The translations under genes were made by a program, and so were the position numbers. Of a DNA stretch of 7,818 nt, positions 1-5,983 are shown in pieces. The number at the start of each line of letters is the position of its first letter. The first letter of the stretch is position 1. The stretch is from Gammaproteobacteria bacterium. GTDB taxonomy: Bacteria; Pseudomonadota; Gammaproteobacteria; Pseudomonadales; Azotimanducaceae. The DNA lies in NCBI GenBank assembly GCA_009839405.1, contig VXPR01000198.1, positions 1 to 7,818 of the forward strand, given 5' to 3'. The notes under the pieces were generated by a model. That model made no database searches. It was not told the origin of the DNA and saw only the letters and a program-made list of their open reading frames with translations.

Positions 1-81
1 TCGAGGGGGGAGTGACAGGAAAGTGCACGCCACGACCGTTGTTGGGGGTGCGAGGCCGCGGGGTGCAGAGGCGCTAGTCCG
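1..81. other. Non-coding left edge
   Basis: This is the sequence downstream of the arylsulfotransferase-like gene. Only a weak 5-bp hairpin (GCTAG/CTAGC around 73-86, overlapping the stop codon) was seen; no gene or convincing terminator. Confidence 0.4.
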
Positions 82-1242
82 CTAGCCGAGGTTGTGCAGG
101 CGGTTGATGTTGGCGTGGCGGGCGGGGTCCAGATCGCGATCGGCCAGGGCCGGATGCTCCGGGGCGTAGCGGTGCGTGCGGTAGATGCTCACCGTGGGTT
201 CGCCGCGACTGTTTGTGTTCAGGAATGGGTTGATCCACTCCCACACCACCTCGCCGCTGCGGGTGACCTCGAACAGGCGGCCGCTGGTGCCTTCGCAGAC
301 GAGCACGTTGCGCGACCATAGCTGCACCGCGCCGGAGATGTGGCCGCTGAAGAACTGCGGCGAGGGGTTGCCCCGGTAGCTCCAGACAATCTCGCTCGTC
401 GCCGGGTCGATCTCGACCACGCGCGAGCCGGCGTCGCCGTTGTCGAACACGAGCACGTTGCTGGGCTCGTGCTCGCCCTCCGGCCGCACCCACGTCGGCT
501 GGTGCTGGCCGTGGGTCTGGTCGAACTTCCACTTGAGCTCGCCATCGGCGCCGATGATGCCTACACGATCGATGTGTCGCGCCGAGAACACGATCTCGCC
601 GGCGGGGTTGATGTCGATGCCGTTGACGTGAGTCCACTCCCAGCGCCGCACGGTGGGGTAGATGGGGTCCTTCACCGGGTCCATGAGCTGCCACAGACGG
701 ATGCGGCGCACCTCGTTGCCGCTCGCGTCCACTTCCACGAGATCGTCGCCGATCAGCCTTGGCAGCTTCTCTCGACGCTGGCGCCGGCGACCGCCGCGCA
801 CCTTGCGTTGCACCTCCTCGGGCAGTTCGATCCACACCGGCACCATCGTGTTGCCGTTCTCGAAGCGGAAGAAGTCGTGGTGCTGGTAGGGATTGACGTA
901 CTCCCAAACCACGTTGCCGTCCCAATCCACCTCGCAAAGCGTGGTGTGGTAGCCGCCGAGGGTCTTGACGCGCTCCTCGAACGGCGGCGGCGCCGCGAGG
1001 TCGGCGTCCGGGCGCATGGGCTGCTCGGGATCCGATCCTGTCATCAACAGGTTGCCGTTCTTGAGCAGGCGGCCATAGCCGGGGCGGATGTGCTGGAATG
1101 TCCAGCGGTGCACGACGCGGCCGTGGATGTCGATGAGCCAGGTCGAGTCGCCGCCGTGTGGCGTCAGCAGGGTGTAGCCGGGCGTCGCGAGCCCGGGACG
1201 ATGGTGTGTAAGCCCGGTGGGGCGGTTGACCGACCAGCCCAA
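82..1242 (-). CDS. Arylsulfotransferase-like beta-propeller protein (ASST family)
   Basis: The family (bacterial arylsulfate sulfotransferase, AssT-like) moves sulfate between phenolic compounds without PAPS; the substrate here cannot be told. The protein shows six spaced copies of a blade strand of the form acidic-x-x-G-x-V-x-W-aromatic, at about residues 37-47, 103-115, 168-181, 228-240, 276-289 and 324-336 of a 386-residue product. This fits the six-bladed propeller known for AssT. Candidate active-site histidines lie in HVNGID (205), ARHID (223) and GHIS (301). A strongly basic loop (about 145-160, GGRRRQRRE) sits between blades 2 and 3. The frame is open to a GTG at 1368, but I prefer TTG at 1242-1240: AGGAGG lies 8 nt upstream, and the extra 42 residues are low in conserved character. 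Neither start gives a signal peptide, unlike periplasmic E. coli AssT, so a cytoplasmic or non-sulfotransferase role is possible. It lies 145 nt downstream of the J-protein gene on the same strand. Family call fairly sure, activity unsure. Confidence 0.8.
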   Translation of the reverse strand: MGWSVNRPTGLTHHRPGLATPGYTLLTPHGGDSTWLIDIHGRVVHRWTFQHIRPGYGRLLKNGNLLMTGSDPEQPMRPDADLAAPPPFEERVKTLGGYHTTLCEVDWDGNVVWEYVNPYQHHDFFRFENGNTMVPVWIELPEEVQRKVRGGRRRQRREKLPRLIGDDLVEVDASGNEVRRIRLWQLMDPVKDPIYPTVRRWEWTHVNGIDINPAGEIVFSARHIDRVGIIGADGELKWKFDQTHGQHQPTWVRPEGEHEPSNVLVFDNGDAGSRVVEIDPATSEIVWSYRGNPSPQFFSGHISGAVQLWSRNVLVCEGTSGRLFEVTRSGEVVWEWINPFLNTNSRGEPTVSIYRTHRYAPEHPALADRDLDPARHANINRLHNLG

Positions 1243-1250
1243 AAGCCAGC

Positions 1251-1256
1251 CCTCCT
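1251..1256 (-). promoter_or_regulatory. Ribosome binding site AGGAGG deciding a TTG start
   Basis: On the minus strand AGGAGG is followed by 8 nt and then TTG (1242-1240), in frame with the arylsulfotransferase-like gene. The only upstream in-frame alternative noted, GTG at 1368, has no comparable purine-rich sequence before it. Confidence 0.6.
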
Positions 1257-1387
1257 GCAGTCGTTTTTGGGATTCCGCGAGGGGGCGGAGCGTGTCCGAA
1301 GATGAAGACGCACGAGTGCTTTCGCTTAGCTCCCAACGCGTCCAAACGGCGCGCAGTTTGCCACACACAGTGCTGCGGCGGCCTTGA

Positions 1388-2161
1388 TTACAGGCGATCG
1401 AGCAGCACTTTCTTCGCTTCGTTGAGGGTGGCTGCGAGGAAGGCGCTGCCGCCGCGGTCGGGATGGAGCCGTTGCATGAGGCGGCGGTGGGCGGCGATCA
1501 CGTCGTCGCGGCCCGCGCTGTCGGGTAGGTCAAGCACCTTGAGCGCCCGCTCGAAGGTCATGGTGTCTTGCTGGCCGTCCTGGTTGCCTTGCGCCGCGTC
1601 GTTCCAGCCGGGAGCACGGCGGTCCAGATAGGCAGAGAGCAGCTGTCTCGAGCGTTCGTCGTCGAACTCGGTCAGGAGGGTGACCACCTGAGCCAGGTCC
1701 AACTCGCCGAGGCGCTTGCCTTGACGCGCTCCACGCAGGATTTCGCCGTCCATCTCGCCGGTTTCGTGGTTGAGCGTCATCCGAAGGTCGCCCGTTTGCA
1801 CCGAAGACTGGCGGGGGTCGTCGCTCGCATTCTGGGGACTTTGCCGGAAGCCGCCGAACATGCCGCCGAGGGGCGAAGGGCCGCCGCGGCCGGCAAGAAA
1901 GCGTCGCAGCAGCAGGCCGCCCACCGGATTCAGCGCCAGCCGCAGGGCATGGCGCAGGAAGGGCAGGGCACCGGTGGCGAGGGCGGCGAGCCAGTGCAGG
2001 CGGCCGCTGGCGGCGAGGATGGCGAGGGCGGCGAGCAGTGCCACCACGGCACCGGTGACGATGCCGGTGGGCTTGCTGGGCGTGTTGCGCGCCCAGTAGA
2101 GCTTCATCAGCAGCGCGAAAGCGAATGCGCCCACCACCGCGACGACGACCAGCAGGATCAT
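1388..2161 (-). CDS. Membrane-anchored J-domain protein, Pam18/Tim14-like
   Basis: A 257-residue co-chaperone predicted to stimulate an Hsp70 (DnaK) at the inner membrane. An N-terminal hydrophobic helix (residues 1-22), a second one (about 34-52) and a possible third (about 54-70) are followed by a Gly/Pro-rich linker (90-105), a middle region (about 125-185) and a J domain at the extreme C-terminus (201-257). The HPD motif is at 233-235, in the context HPDRGGSAFLAATLNEAK. That context, with a short J domain ending soon after helix III and placed after a membrane anchor, resembles eukaryotic Pam18/Tim14 (HPDKGGS..LA..INEAK) more than DnaJ; there is no zinc-finger or Gly/Phe region. The start ATG overlaps the VWA gene stop as ATGA, with no good ribosome binding site of its own, so translational coupling is likely. 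The frame is open further upstream, but that part lies antiphase inside the VWA gene and is rejected. J-domain call sure; membrane topology and partner are inference. Confidence 0.87.
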   Translation of the reverse strand: MILLVVVAVVGAFAFALLMKLYWARNTPSKPTGIVTGAVVALLAALAILAASGRLHWLAALATGALPFLRHALRLALNPVGGLLLRRFLAGRGGPSPLGGMFGGFRQSPQNASDDPRQSSVQTGDLRMTLNHETGEMDGEILRGARQGKRLGELDLAQVVTLLTEFDDERSRQLLSAYLDRRAPGWNDAAQGNQDGQQDTMTFERALKVLDLPDSAGRDDVIAAHRRLMQRLHPDRGGSAFLAATLNEAKKVLLDRL

Positions 2162-2832
2162 GGAAGCTGTCGGAGCAAGCGTGCTGCCGCGGGGTGGTCG
2201 AGTCGTTCGACACCTCGGCGTCCGGATGCGGCGAAGTGGGCGACGGCCTTGAGCAGGGCGCGCAGGTCCGCGGCGCGACCCGGCGCGAAGGGCGAGTGAG
2301 CGCCGCCGGTGAGGCGTGCCACTTGGCGGAAAACCCGGCTGGCATCGGGGTCCGCGCCTTCCTGGAATACGAACACCGGCGTTTGGAAGAGTGCCAGGCG
2401 GCCGGCGGCGTCGGCGACCTTGTCGACGGGTTCCTCGCAGGCATCGCCGATGAAGACGACGGCCCTGATGCGCGCTTGGCTCGTTTCCGTGAGCGCATGT
2501 TCGAGCACGCGCTGGATCTGCGTGAGCCCGCCGCGACAGCGCACCTCGGTCATTTGCCGCAGAAGCGCCGCCGGTCGGGTCGTCCACGGCGATGCGTGAA
2601 ATTCGTTGAAGCCACCGTAGTGCACCAGTTGCACCGCCGTGCCGCCGTCGTCTGATGCTGCTTCGAACAGTTCGCCGTGCAGGCGCGAGGCGAGGTCCCA
2701 CGTAGGCTCTCGACTGGCGGTGGCATCAAGCGCAAAGAGAATGCGGCGATCGCTGCGCGTTGCCGGCGGCGTGCGCCGGGCCTCGGCGAGAAACCGCGCC
2801 ACGCCAGCATCGGATGTGGGCAACTGGGCCAT
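2158..2832 (-). CDS. VWA-domain protein with intact MIDAS
   Basis: A 224-residue protein made almost wholly of a von Willebrand factor A domain. The strand RRILFALDATAS supplies the first MIDAS segment (D36, T38, S40). T104 in GGLTQIQ and D130 in FIGDACEE supply the other two metal-binding positions, so divalent-cation-dependent protein binding should be retained. The segment before the first strand (1-28) is Arg/Ala-rich; there is no signal peptide or membrane helix, so it is probably cytosolic. It starts at ATG 2832-2830; the upstream sequence has no clear ribosome binding site. Its stop overlaps the start of the membrane J-protein (ATGA, 2161-2158), so the two are almost certainly co-translated and probably work together, for example with the VWA domain handing a client or complex to a membrane-recruited Hsp70 (inference). 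I do not recognise a named gene. Confidence 0.85.
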   Translation of the reverse strand: MAQLPTSDAGVARFLAEARRTPPATRSDRRILFALDATASREPTWDLASRLHGELFEAASDDGGTAVQLVHYGGFNEFHASPWTTRPAALLRQMTEVRCRGGLTQIQRVLEHALTETSQARIRAVVFIGDACEEPVDKVADAAGRLALFQTPVFVFQEGADPDASRVFRQVARLTGGAHSPFAPGRAADLRALLKAVAHFAASGRRGVERLDHPAAARLLRQLP

Positions 2833-2880
2833 CAGTCACGCAAGTTGGTCGGAGCCCCGGAGTGGAACATCATCGCAGAT

Positions 2881-2933
2881 GGCGCGCCCTTGCGGGCGCG
2901 TTGGCAGTTCGCTGCGCGAACTGCTGGCCTTCG
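2881..2933. repeat. REP-like palindromic repeat, copy A
   Basis: This copy holds two adjacent hairpins. The first has 7-bp arms, CGCGCCC (2883-2889) and GGGCGCG (2894-2900), with a 4-nt loop. The second has perfect 9-bp arms, GCAGTTCGC (2904-2912) and GCGAACTGC (2916-2924), with a 3-nt loop. The second hairpin and its flanks (GGCAGTTCG to CTTCG) recur almost identically at 6795-6826, and both copies carry GGCGCGCC about 20 nt upstream. It sits between mltD and the VWA gene. Such intergenic repeats in gammaproteobacteria are usually REP elements; they can also stabilise or end transcripts. Confidence 0.6.
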
Positions 2934-2956
2934 TGCTCGCATTCGCTCGCAGCTAC

Positions 2957-3000
2957 GGCTAGGAGCCAGCGCCGTTTTCTAAGGCGGAAGCCTCCTAGCC
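2957..3000 (-). terminator. Inverted repeat over the mltD stop, possible terminator
   Basis: GGCTAGGAG (2957-2965) pairs perfectly with CTCCTAGCC (2992-3000), and an inner CGCC/GGCG pair (2970-2973 with 2983-2986) could extend the structure. The right arm contains the mltD stop codon (TAG at 2997-2995). There is no T-run after the hairpin in the mltD direction, so it is not a classic intrinsic terminator; a mRNA-stabilising structure or the edge of the neighbouring REP-like element is equally possible. Confidence 0.35.
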
Positions 3001-4608
3001 GCCGGCCGGGGGTTGGTCTGCCGGTCGCACCACCAGTCGTTGGCCGGGGTGGATGAACGCCTTGGGATCGATGTCGTTCCAGTCCACCAGCTTGGCGACG
3101 GAGACCTTGAAGCGGGCGGCGATCGTGGAGAGGGAATCGTTGCGCCGCACCCGGTAGGCGATGGCTTCTTGGGTCACCTGCTTCTCCTCGATGCTGCGGG
3201 TACTGCCGAGACCTGGCAGCGAGAGCCGCTGGCCAATTTGCAACACGGACCGCTTCGTCAGCTCATTGGCGCGCATGAGCAGGTTCATGTCGAGGTCGAG
3301 GCGTCGAGAGATCTTCCAGAGCGAGTCGCCTGAGCGAACCACGTAGATCGCATCGCCGCCAGCTCCCGTGCGAAACGGCGTCGGATAGTCCGGCCAGTCG
3401 CGGAACGGCGTCGGCACCATCAGGAAGTCGCCTTCCTCGATGCGGGTGCCGCGCACGCCGTTGACGCGGCTCAGGGTGTCCATGGCCACGCTGTATTCGC
3501 TGGCGATGCCGCTCAGGGTGTCGTTGGTGCCGATGCGAACGCGGGCCCAGAGCATGCGTTCATCGTTCGAGAGGCTGGCGAGCGCTTGCTGCGCTTGCCC
3601 TGCGTGCTCGGCGCGGACGAGCAGTTGATGCGGGCCATTGGGTGGCGTCGCCCAGCGCTTGAGCGCTGGGTTCAGGTTGTAGAGGTATTGCATGTCTTGG
3701 CCGATGGCCTCCGCAGCCCGGGCGAGGTCAATCTGCCCGCCCGTCTCCACCACGGCGACTCTCGGCGCGGCGCTGTCGAGTGGGCCGAACGGCAGTTCCA
3801 CGCCATACCGTTCGGGGTCCGCGAATACCGCTGCGTAGGCAAGGATGCGCGCCACGTAGTACTCGGTCTCGCGCGGCAGGCGCAGGTCGAAGGCCGTCTT
3901 CGCGCCGGGCGTTCGTCGCAGCGTGCGGTGCATTCGCCCCTCGCCGCAGTTGTAGGCGGCAAGCGCCAGCGTCCAGTCACCGAAGCGCTGGTGCAGTTGC
4001 GCGAGGTAATCGAGGGCTGCAGCCGTGGAAAGCGCCACGTCGCGGCGCTGGTCGGTCCACCAGTCGAGCGTCAGGTCGAACCGCCGTGCCGTGCTTGGCA
4101 TGAACTGCCAAAGGCCCACCGCGCCCTGCGGCGAGAACGCGTGCGGACGCAAGGCGCTTTCGATGATGGGAATGAGGCAAAGCTCGGCCGGCATCTCGCG
4201 CTTGTGCACCTCGGCGCAGATGTAGGGGAGATAGCGCAGGCCGCGTTCGCGCTTGCTCGCGAGATACTCCGGGTTGCGTACCAGCCAGTCGACTTCCTTG
4301 CGAACCTGCTTGCGCTCGAGGTCGTGGTCGAGCCGGAAGCCGGCGCGAAGCTGGGCCAGAAAGCCATCACGAGCCTCGTCCGCGGCGCTCGGCACCGGTA
4401 GCTCTACGGGTTTCGCGGCTTCCGGCTCCGTCGGCTGGGCGGGGCTCGGTTCCGGTTCGACCTCGGCGGCAACGACCGACGGCGGCGACATCTCGCCATC
4501 GTCGACTTCAGGCACGGCAACCGGGCCCGGCGCGGGCGCGACACCCGCCATCTGACAGCCGGCCAAGATCAATGCCGTGGTGGGCAGCGCCCACCATCTC
4601 TTGAACAT
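2995..4608 (-). CDS. mltD: Membrane-bound lytic transglycosylase D with three LysM domains
   Basis: Cleaves the MurNAc-GlcNAc bond of peptidoglycan to give 1,6-anhydro products; acts in the periplasm as a lipoprotein. The 537-residue product begins with a lipoprotein signal (FKRW, hydrophobic stretch, lipobox LAGC, Cys18), then a Pro/Glu/Ala-rich linker (about 25-80). The SLT domain follows (about 127-239) with catalytic Glu150 in PIIESAL, then GAVGLWQFMPSTARR and AAYNCGEG, all typical of family 1D. LPRETEYYVARIL follows (about 244-256), as in MltD. Three LysM modules close the protein (about 357-399, 422-465, 485-527); E. coli MltD is remembered as having two, and the first one here is the most divergent. 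I chose ATG 4608 over the upstream in-frame TTG at 4656 because it puts the signal peptide at the N-terminus; no good ribosome binding site precedes either. It is divergent from the methyltransferase operon, as in related genomes, but gloB is not adjacent. Confidence 0.93.
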   Translation of the reverse strand: MFKRWWALPTTALILAGCQMAGVAPAPGPVAVPEVDDGEMSPPSVVAAEVEPEPSPAQPTEPEAAKPVELPVPSAADEARDGFLAQLRAGFRLDHDLERKQVRKEVDWLVRNPEYLASKRERGLRYLPYICAEVHKREMPAELCLIPIIESALRPHAFSPQGAVGLWQFMPSTARRFDLTLDWWTDQRRDVALSTAAALDYLAQLHQRFGDWTLALAAYNCGEGRMHRTLRRTPGAKTAFDLRLPRETEYYVARILAYAAVFADPERYGVELPFGPLDSAAPRVAVVETGGQIDLARAAEAIGQDMQYLYNLNPALKRWATPPNGPHQLLVRAEHAGQAQQALASLSNDERMLWARVRIGTNDTLSGIASEYSVAMDTLSRVNGVRGTRIEEGDFLMVPTPFRDWPDYPTPFRTGAGGDAIYVVRSGDSLWKISRRLDLDMNLLMRANELTKRSVLQIGQRLSLPGLGSTRSIEEKQVTQEAIAYRVRRNDSLSTIAARFKVSVAKLVDWNDIDPKAFIHPGQRLVVRPADQPPAGG

Positions 4609-4644
4609 GGTTGGAGGATGGCTCTCGGAAATCGAGGGTCGGCA

Positions 4645-4673
4645 ACTTTGCGCCAAAACGGGGCGTTTGGCAA
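4645..4673 (-). promoter_or_regulatory. Candidate sigma70-type promoter for mltD
   Basis: On the minus strand TTGCCA (4673-4668, five of six bases of the -35 consensus) is followed by a 17-bp spacer and CAAAGT (4650-4645, a weak -10), 36 nt before the mltD ATG. The spacing is ideal but the -10 is poor. No equally good match was found for the divergent plus-strand operon; TAAGAT at 4708-4713 is a possible -10 there without a recognisable -35. Confidence 0.3.
4652..4671. promoter_or_regulatory. Inverted repeat in divergent promoter region, possible operator
   Basis: GCCAAAACG (4652-4660) and CGTTTGGC (4664-4671) form an inverted repeat with a 3-nt centre and a single unpaired A. It lies in the spacer of the candidate mltD promoter, between the divergent mltD and methyltransferase genes. 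This is where an operator controlling one or both directions would sit; it could also be chance. Confidence 0.3.
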
Positions 4674-4744
4674 ATCGCCGAAATCACCGCAGAGCGGGAC
4701 TTGGGAGTAAGATTCGGCGGCGTGAGACGGATGGTGCCAATCGG

Positions 4745-5521
4745 GTGACTCCCGAGACGAGTTCCGCGTTAGGGCCACGGCCGTCGGATGCCGAGACCGG
4801 CTTCCGGGTTTGGTTGCGATCGCCGGCGGGACGGCTCCTGTGCGAGCGCGAGCGGCCGCACATCGGCCGCATCGTCCGGCGCTTTCATGGCGACACCCTC
4901 CTTTGGATCGGTCCGCAGTGCGATGCGGTGGCCACCACCGACCGCTGCATGGTGCGCACGCGCATGCTGGCATGGTCGTCCGCGCGCGTGTCGCACGCAG
5001 GTGGGGTGGGAGTGGTGGCCGCGAATCCGGTGGCCTTGCCCTTTCCACCGCATTGCTTCGACAACGTCGTGCTGCACCATGCGCTCGATGTGGCGGAGGA
5101 CCGGCGGGCGGCATTGCGGGAAGTAGCGCGGGTGCTGCCTCTTGGTGGACGGCTGTTGATCGTCGGCTTCAACCCATGGAGCTTGTGGTCGCTGGCGAAA
5201 CCGTGGCGGCCGTTTCGCGACATGCACCCGGTGAGCCCTCTGCGCCTTGCGGACTGGCTGGACTTGCTCGGGTTCGACCGCGAGCCTGGCGTGCATCTCA
5301 GCTATCGAGGAGCGCTGTCTGCGTCCTTGGAAGGGCGGCACTGGAAGCGCGCGAGCGAAGCTGTGAATCGCGTGCAACTGCCGTTTGGCGGCGTGTACAT
5401 CGTTGCCGCAACCCGCATCGGACACGGCATGACCGCGTTACGCCGAGCGCATCTGCCAGCGCCGGTGGCTGCGTCGGCTACCCCGGCTGCCGCGTCGTCG
5501 TCCGCAGTGAAGGGCTGGTAG
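4745..5521 (+). CDS. YafS-like SAM-dependent methyltransferase
   Basis: A class I methyltransferase-fold protein of 258 residues, the positional and sequence counterpart of E. coli YafS, which lies between the mltD/gloB region and rnhA. Recognisable parts are a first strand DTLLWIGPQ (about 50-58, where the SAM-binding glycine-rich motif is expected but reduced to one glycine), ANPVALPFPPHCFDNVVLHHALD (93-115, motifs II-III region) and LPLGGRLLIVGFNPWSLW (131-148), whose GFNP is also in YafS. The C-terminal 25 residues are Ala/Ser/Pro-rich and probably disordered. The substrate is unknown. The frame is open back to 4577, over the mltD start; I chose GTG at 4745 because the product then has about the family length (E. 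coli about 240) and leaves room for promoters. There is no clear ribosome binding site, so the start is uncertain. The stop is 3 nt before the rnhA ATG, indicating one operon. Confidence 0.82.
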   Translation: MTPETSSALGPRPSDAETGFRVWLRSPAGRLLCERERPHIGRIVRRFHGDTLLWIGPQCDAVATTDRCMVRTRMLAWSSARVSHAGGVGVVAANPVALPFPPHCFDNVVLHHALDVAEDRRAALREVARVLPLGGRLLIVGFNPWSLWSLAKPWRPFRDMHPVSPLRLADWLDLLGFDREPGVHLSYRGALSASLEGRHWKRASEAVNRVQLPFGGVYIVAATRIGHGMTALRRAHLPAPVAASATPAAASSSAVKGW

Positions 5522-5524
5522 ACA

Positions 5525-5983
5525 ATGCGCACCAAGGTCGAGGTGTTCACGGATGGCGCCTGTCGCGGCAACCCGGGACCAGGCGGCTGGGCGGCGCTCC
5601 TGCGCACTGGCGAGGCGGAGCGGATGCTGGACGGCGCGGAGCCCAACACCACCAACAATCGCATGGAGCTCATGGCCGCCATCGAAGGACTCGCCGCGCT
5701 CAAGCGACCCTGCGCCGTGACGCTCACGACCGACTCCGAATACGTGCGGCAAGGCATCACCTCGTGGATCGCCGGCTGGAAGCGTCGCGGCTGGAAGCGC
5801 AAGGGTGGCCACCCGGTGAAGAACCAGGAGCTCTGGCAGCGGCTCGACGAGCAGAACACGCGCCACTCGGTGGATTGGCGCTGGGTACGCGGCCACAGCG
5901 GGCACCTGGAAAACGAGCGCGTGGACACCGCTGCGCGCGATGCCATCGACCGGATGCAACAAGGCATGGGAGAGCAGGAGTGA
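5525..5983 (+). CDS. rnhA: Ribonuclease HI
   Basis: Degrades the RNA strand of RNA-DNA hybrids (R-loops, primer remnants) in the cytoplasm, using two metal ions. The product is 152 residues, close to E. coli RNase HI (155). All catalytic residues are present at the same numbers as in E. coli: D10 (FTDGAC), E48 (NRMELMA), D70 (TTDSEYV), H124 (RGHSGH) and D134 (ERVDTAARDA). The basic protrusion (KRRGWKRKGGHPVKN, about 86-100), which grips the hybrid, is intact. The ATG is 3 nt after the methyltransferase stop, with a weak GAAGGG about 10 nt upstream, so translation may be coupled. The stop overlaps the dnaQ start. In E. coli rnhA and dnaQ are divergent; the co-directional order here is as recalled for Pseudomonas. 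Confidence 0.97.
   Translation: MRTKVEVFTDGACRGNPGPGGWAALLRTGEAERMLDGAEPNTTNNRMELMAAIEGLAALKRPCAVTLTTDSEYVRQGITSWIAGWKRRGWKRKGGHPVKNQELWQRLDEQNTRHSVDWRWVRGHSGHLENERVDTAARDAIDRMQQGMGEQE
5968..5983 (+). promoter_or_regulatory. Ribosome binding site and GTGA start/stop overlap for dnaQ
   Basis: GGGAG (5968-5972) lies 7 nt before GTG (5980-5982), the dnaQ start; the rnhA stop TGA is 5981-5983. The overlap fixes the dnaQ start because residue 2 onward reads straight into RQVVLDTETTG, the usual N-terminus of epsilon. Confidence 0.75.

Noticed and set aside
340..1305. 321-codon plus-strand frame opposite the ASST-like gene
   Set aside because: Its Val/Ala/His/Asp-rich composition is that of a mirror frame, while the minus strand has the propeller repeats.
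2162..2701. N-terminal extension of the J-protein to 437 residues
   Set aside because: The extension is an Arg/Pro-rich antiphase reading of the VWA gene; ATG 2161 gives a membrane helix at the N-terminus and the ATGA overlap.
4810..5979. Long open frame joined upstream to dnaQ, suggesting a 625-residue fusion protein
   Set aside because: It runs antiphase through the clearly coding methyltransferase and rnhA genes, has no domain sense and is typical of high-GC DNA; the DTETTG motif follows directly after the GTG at 5980.
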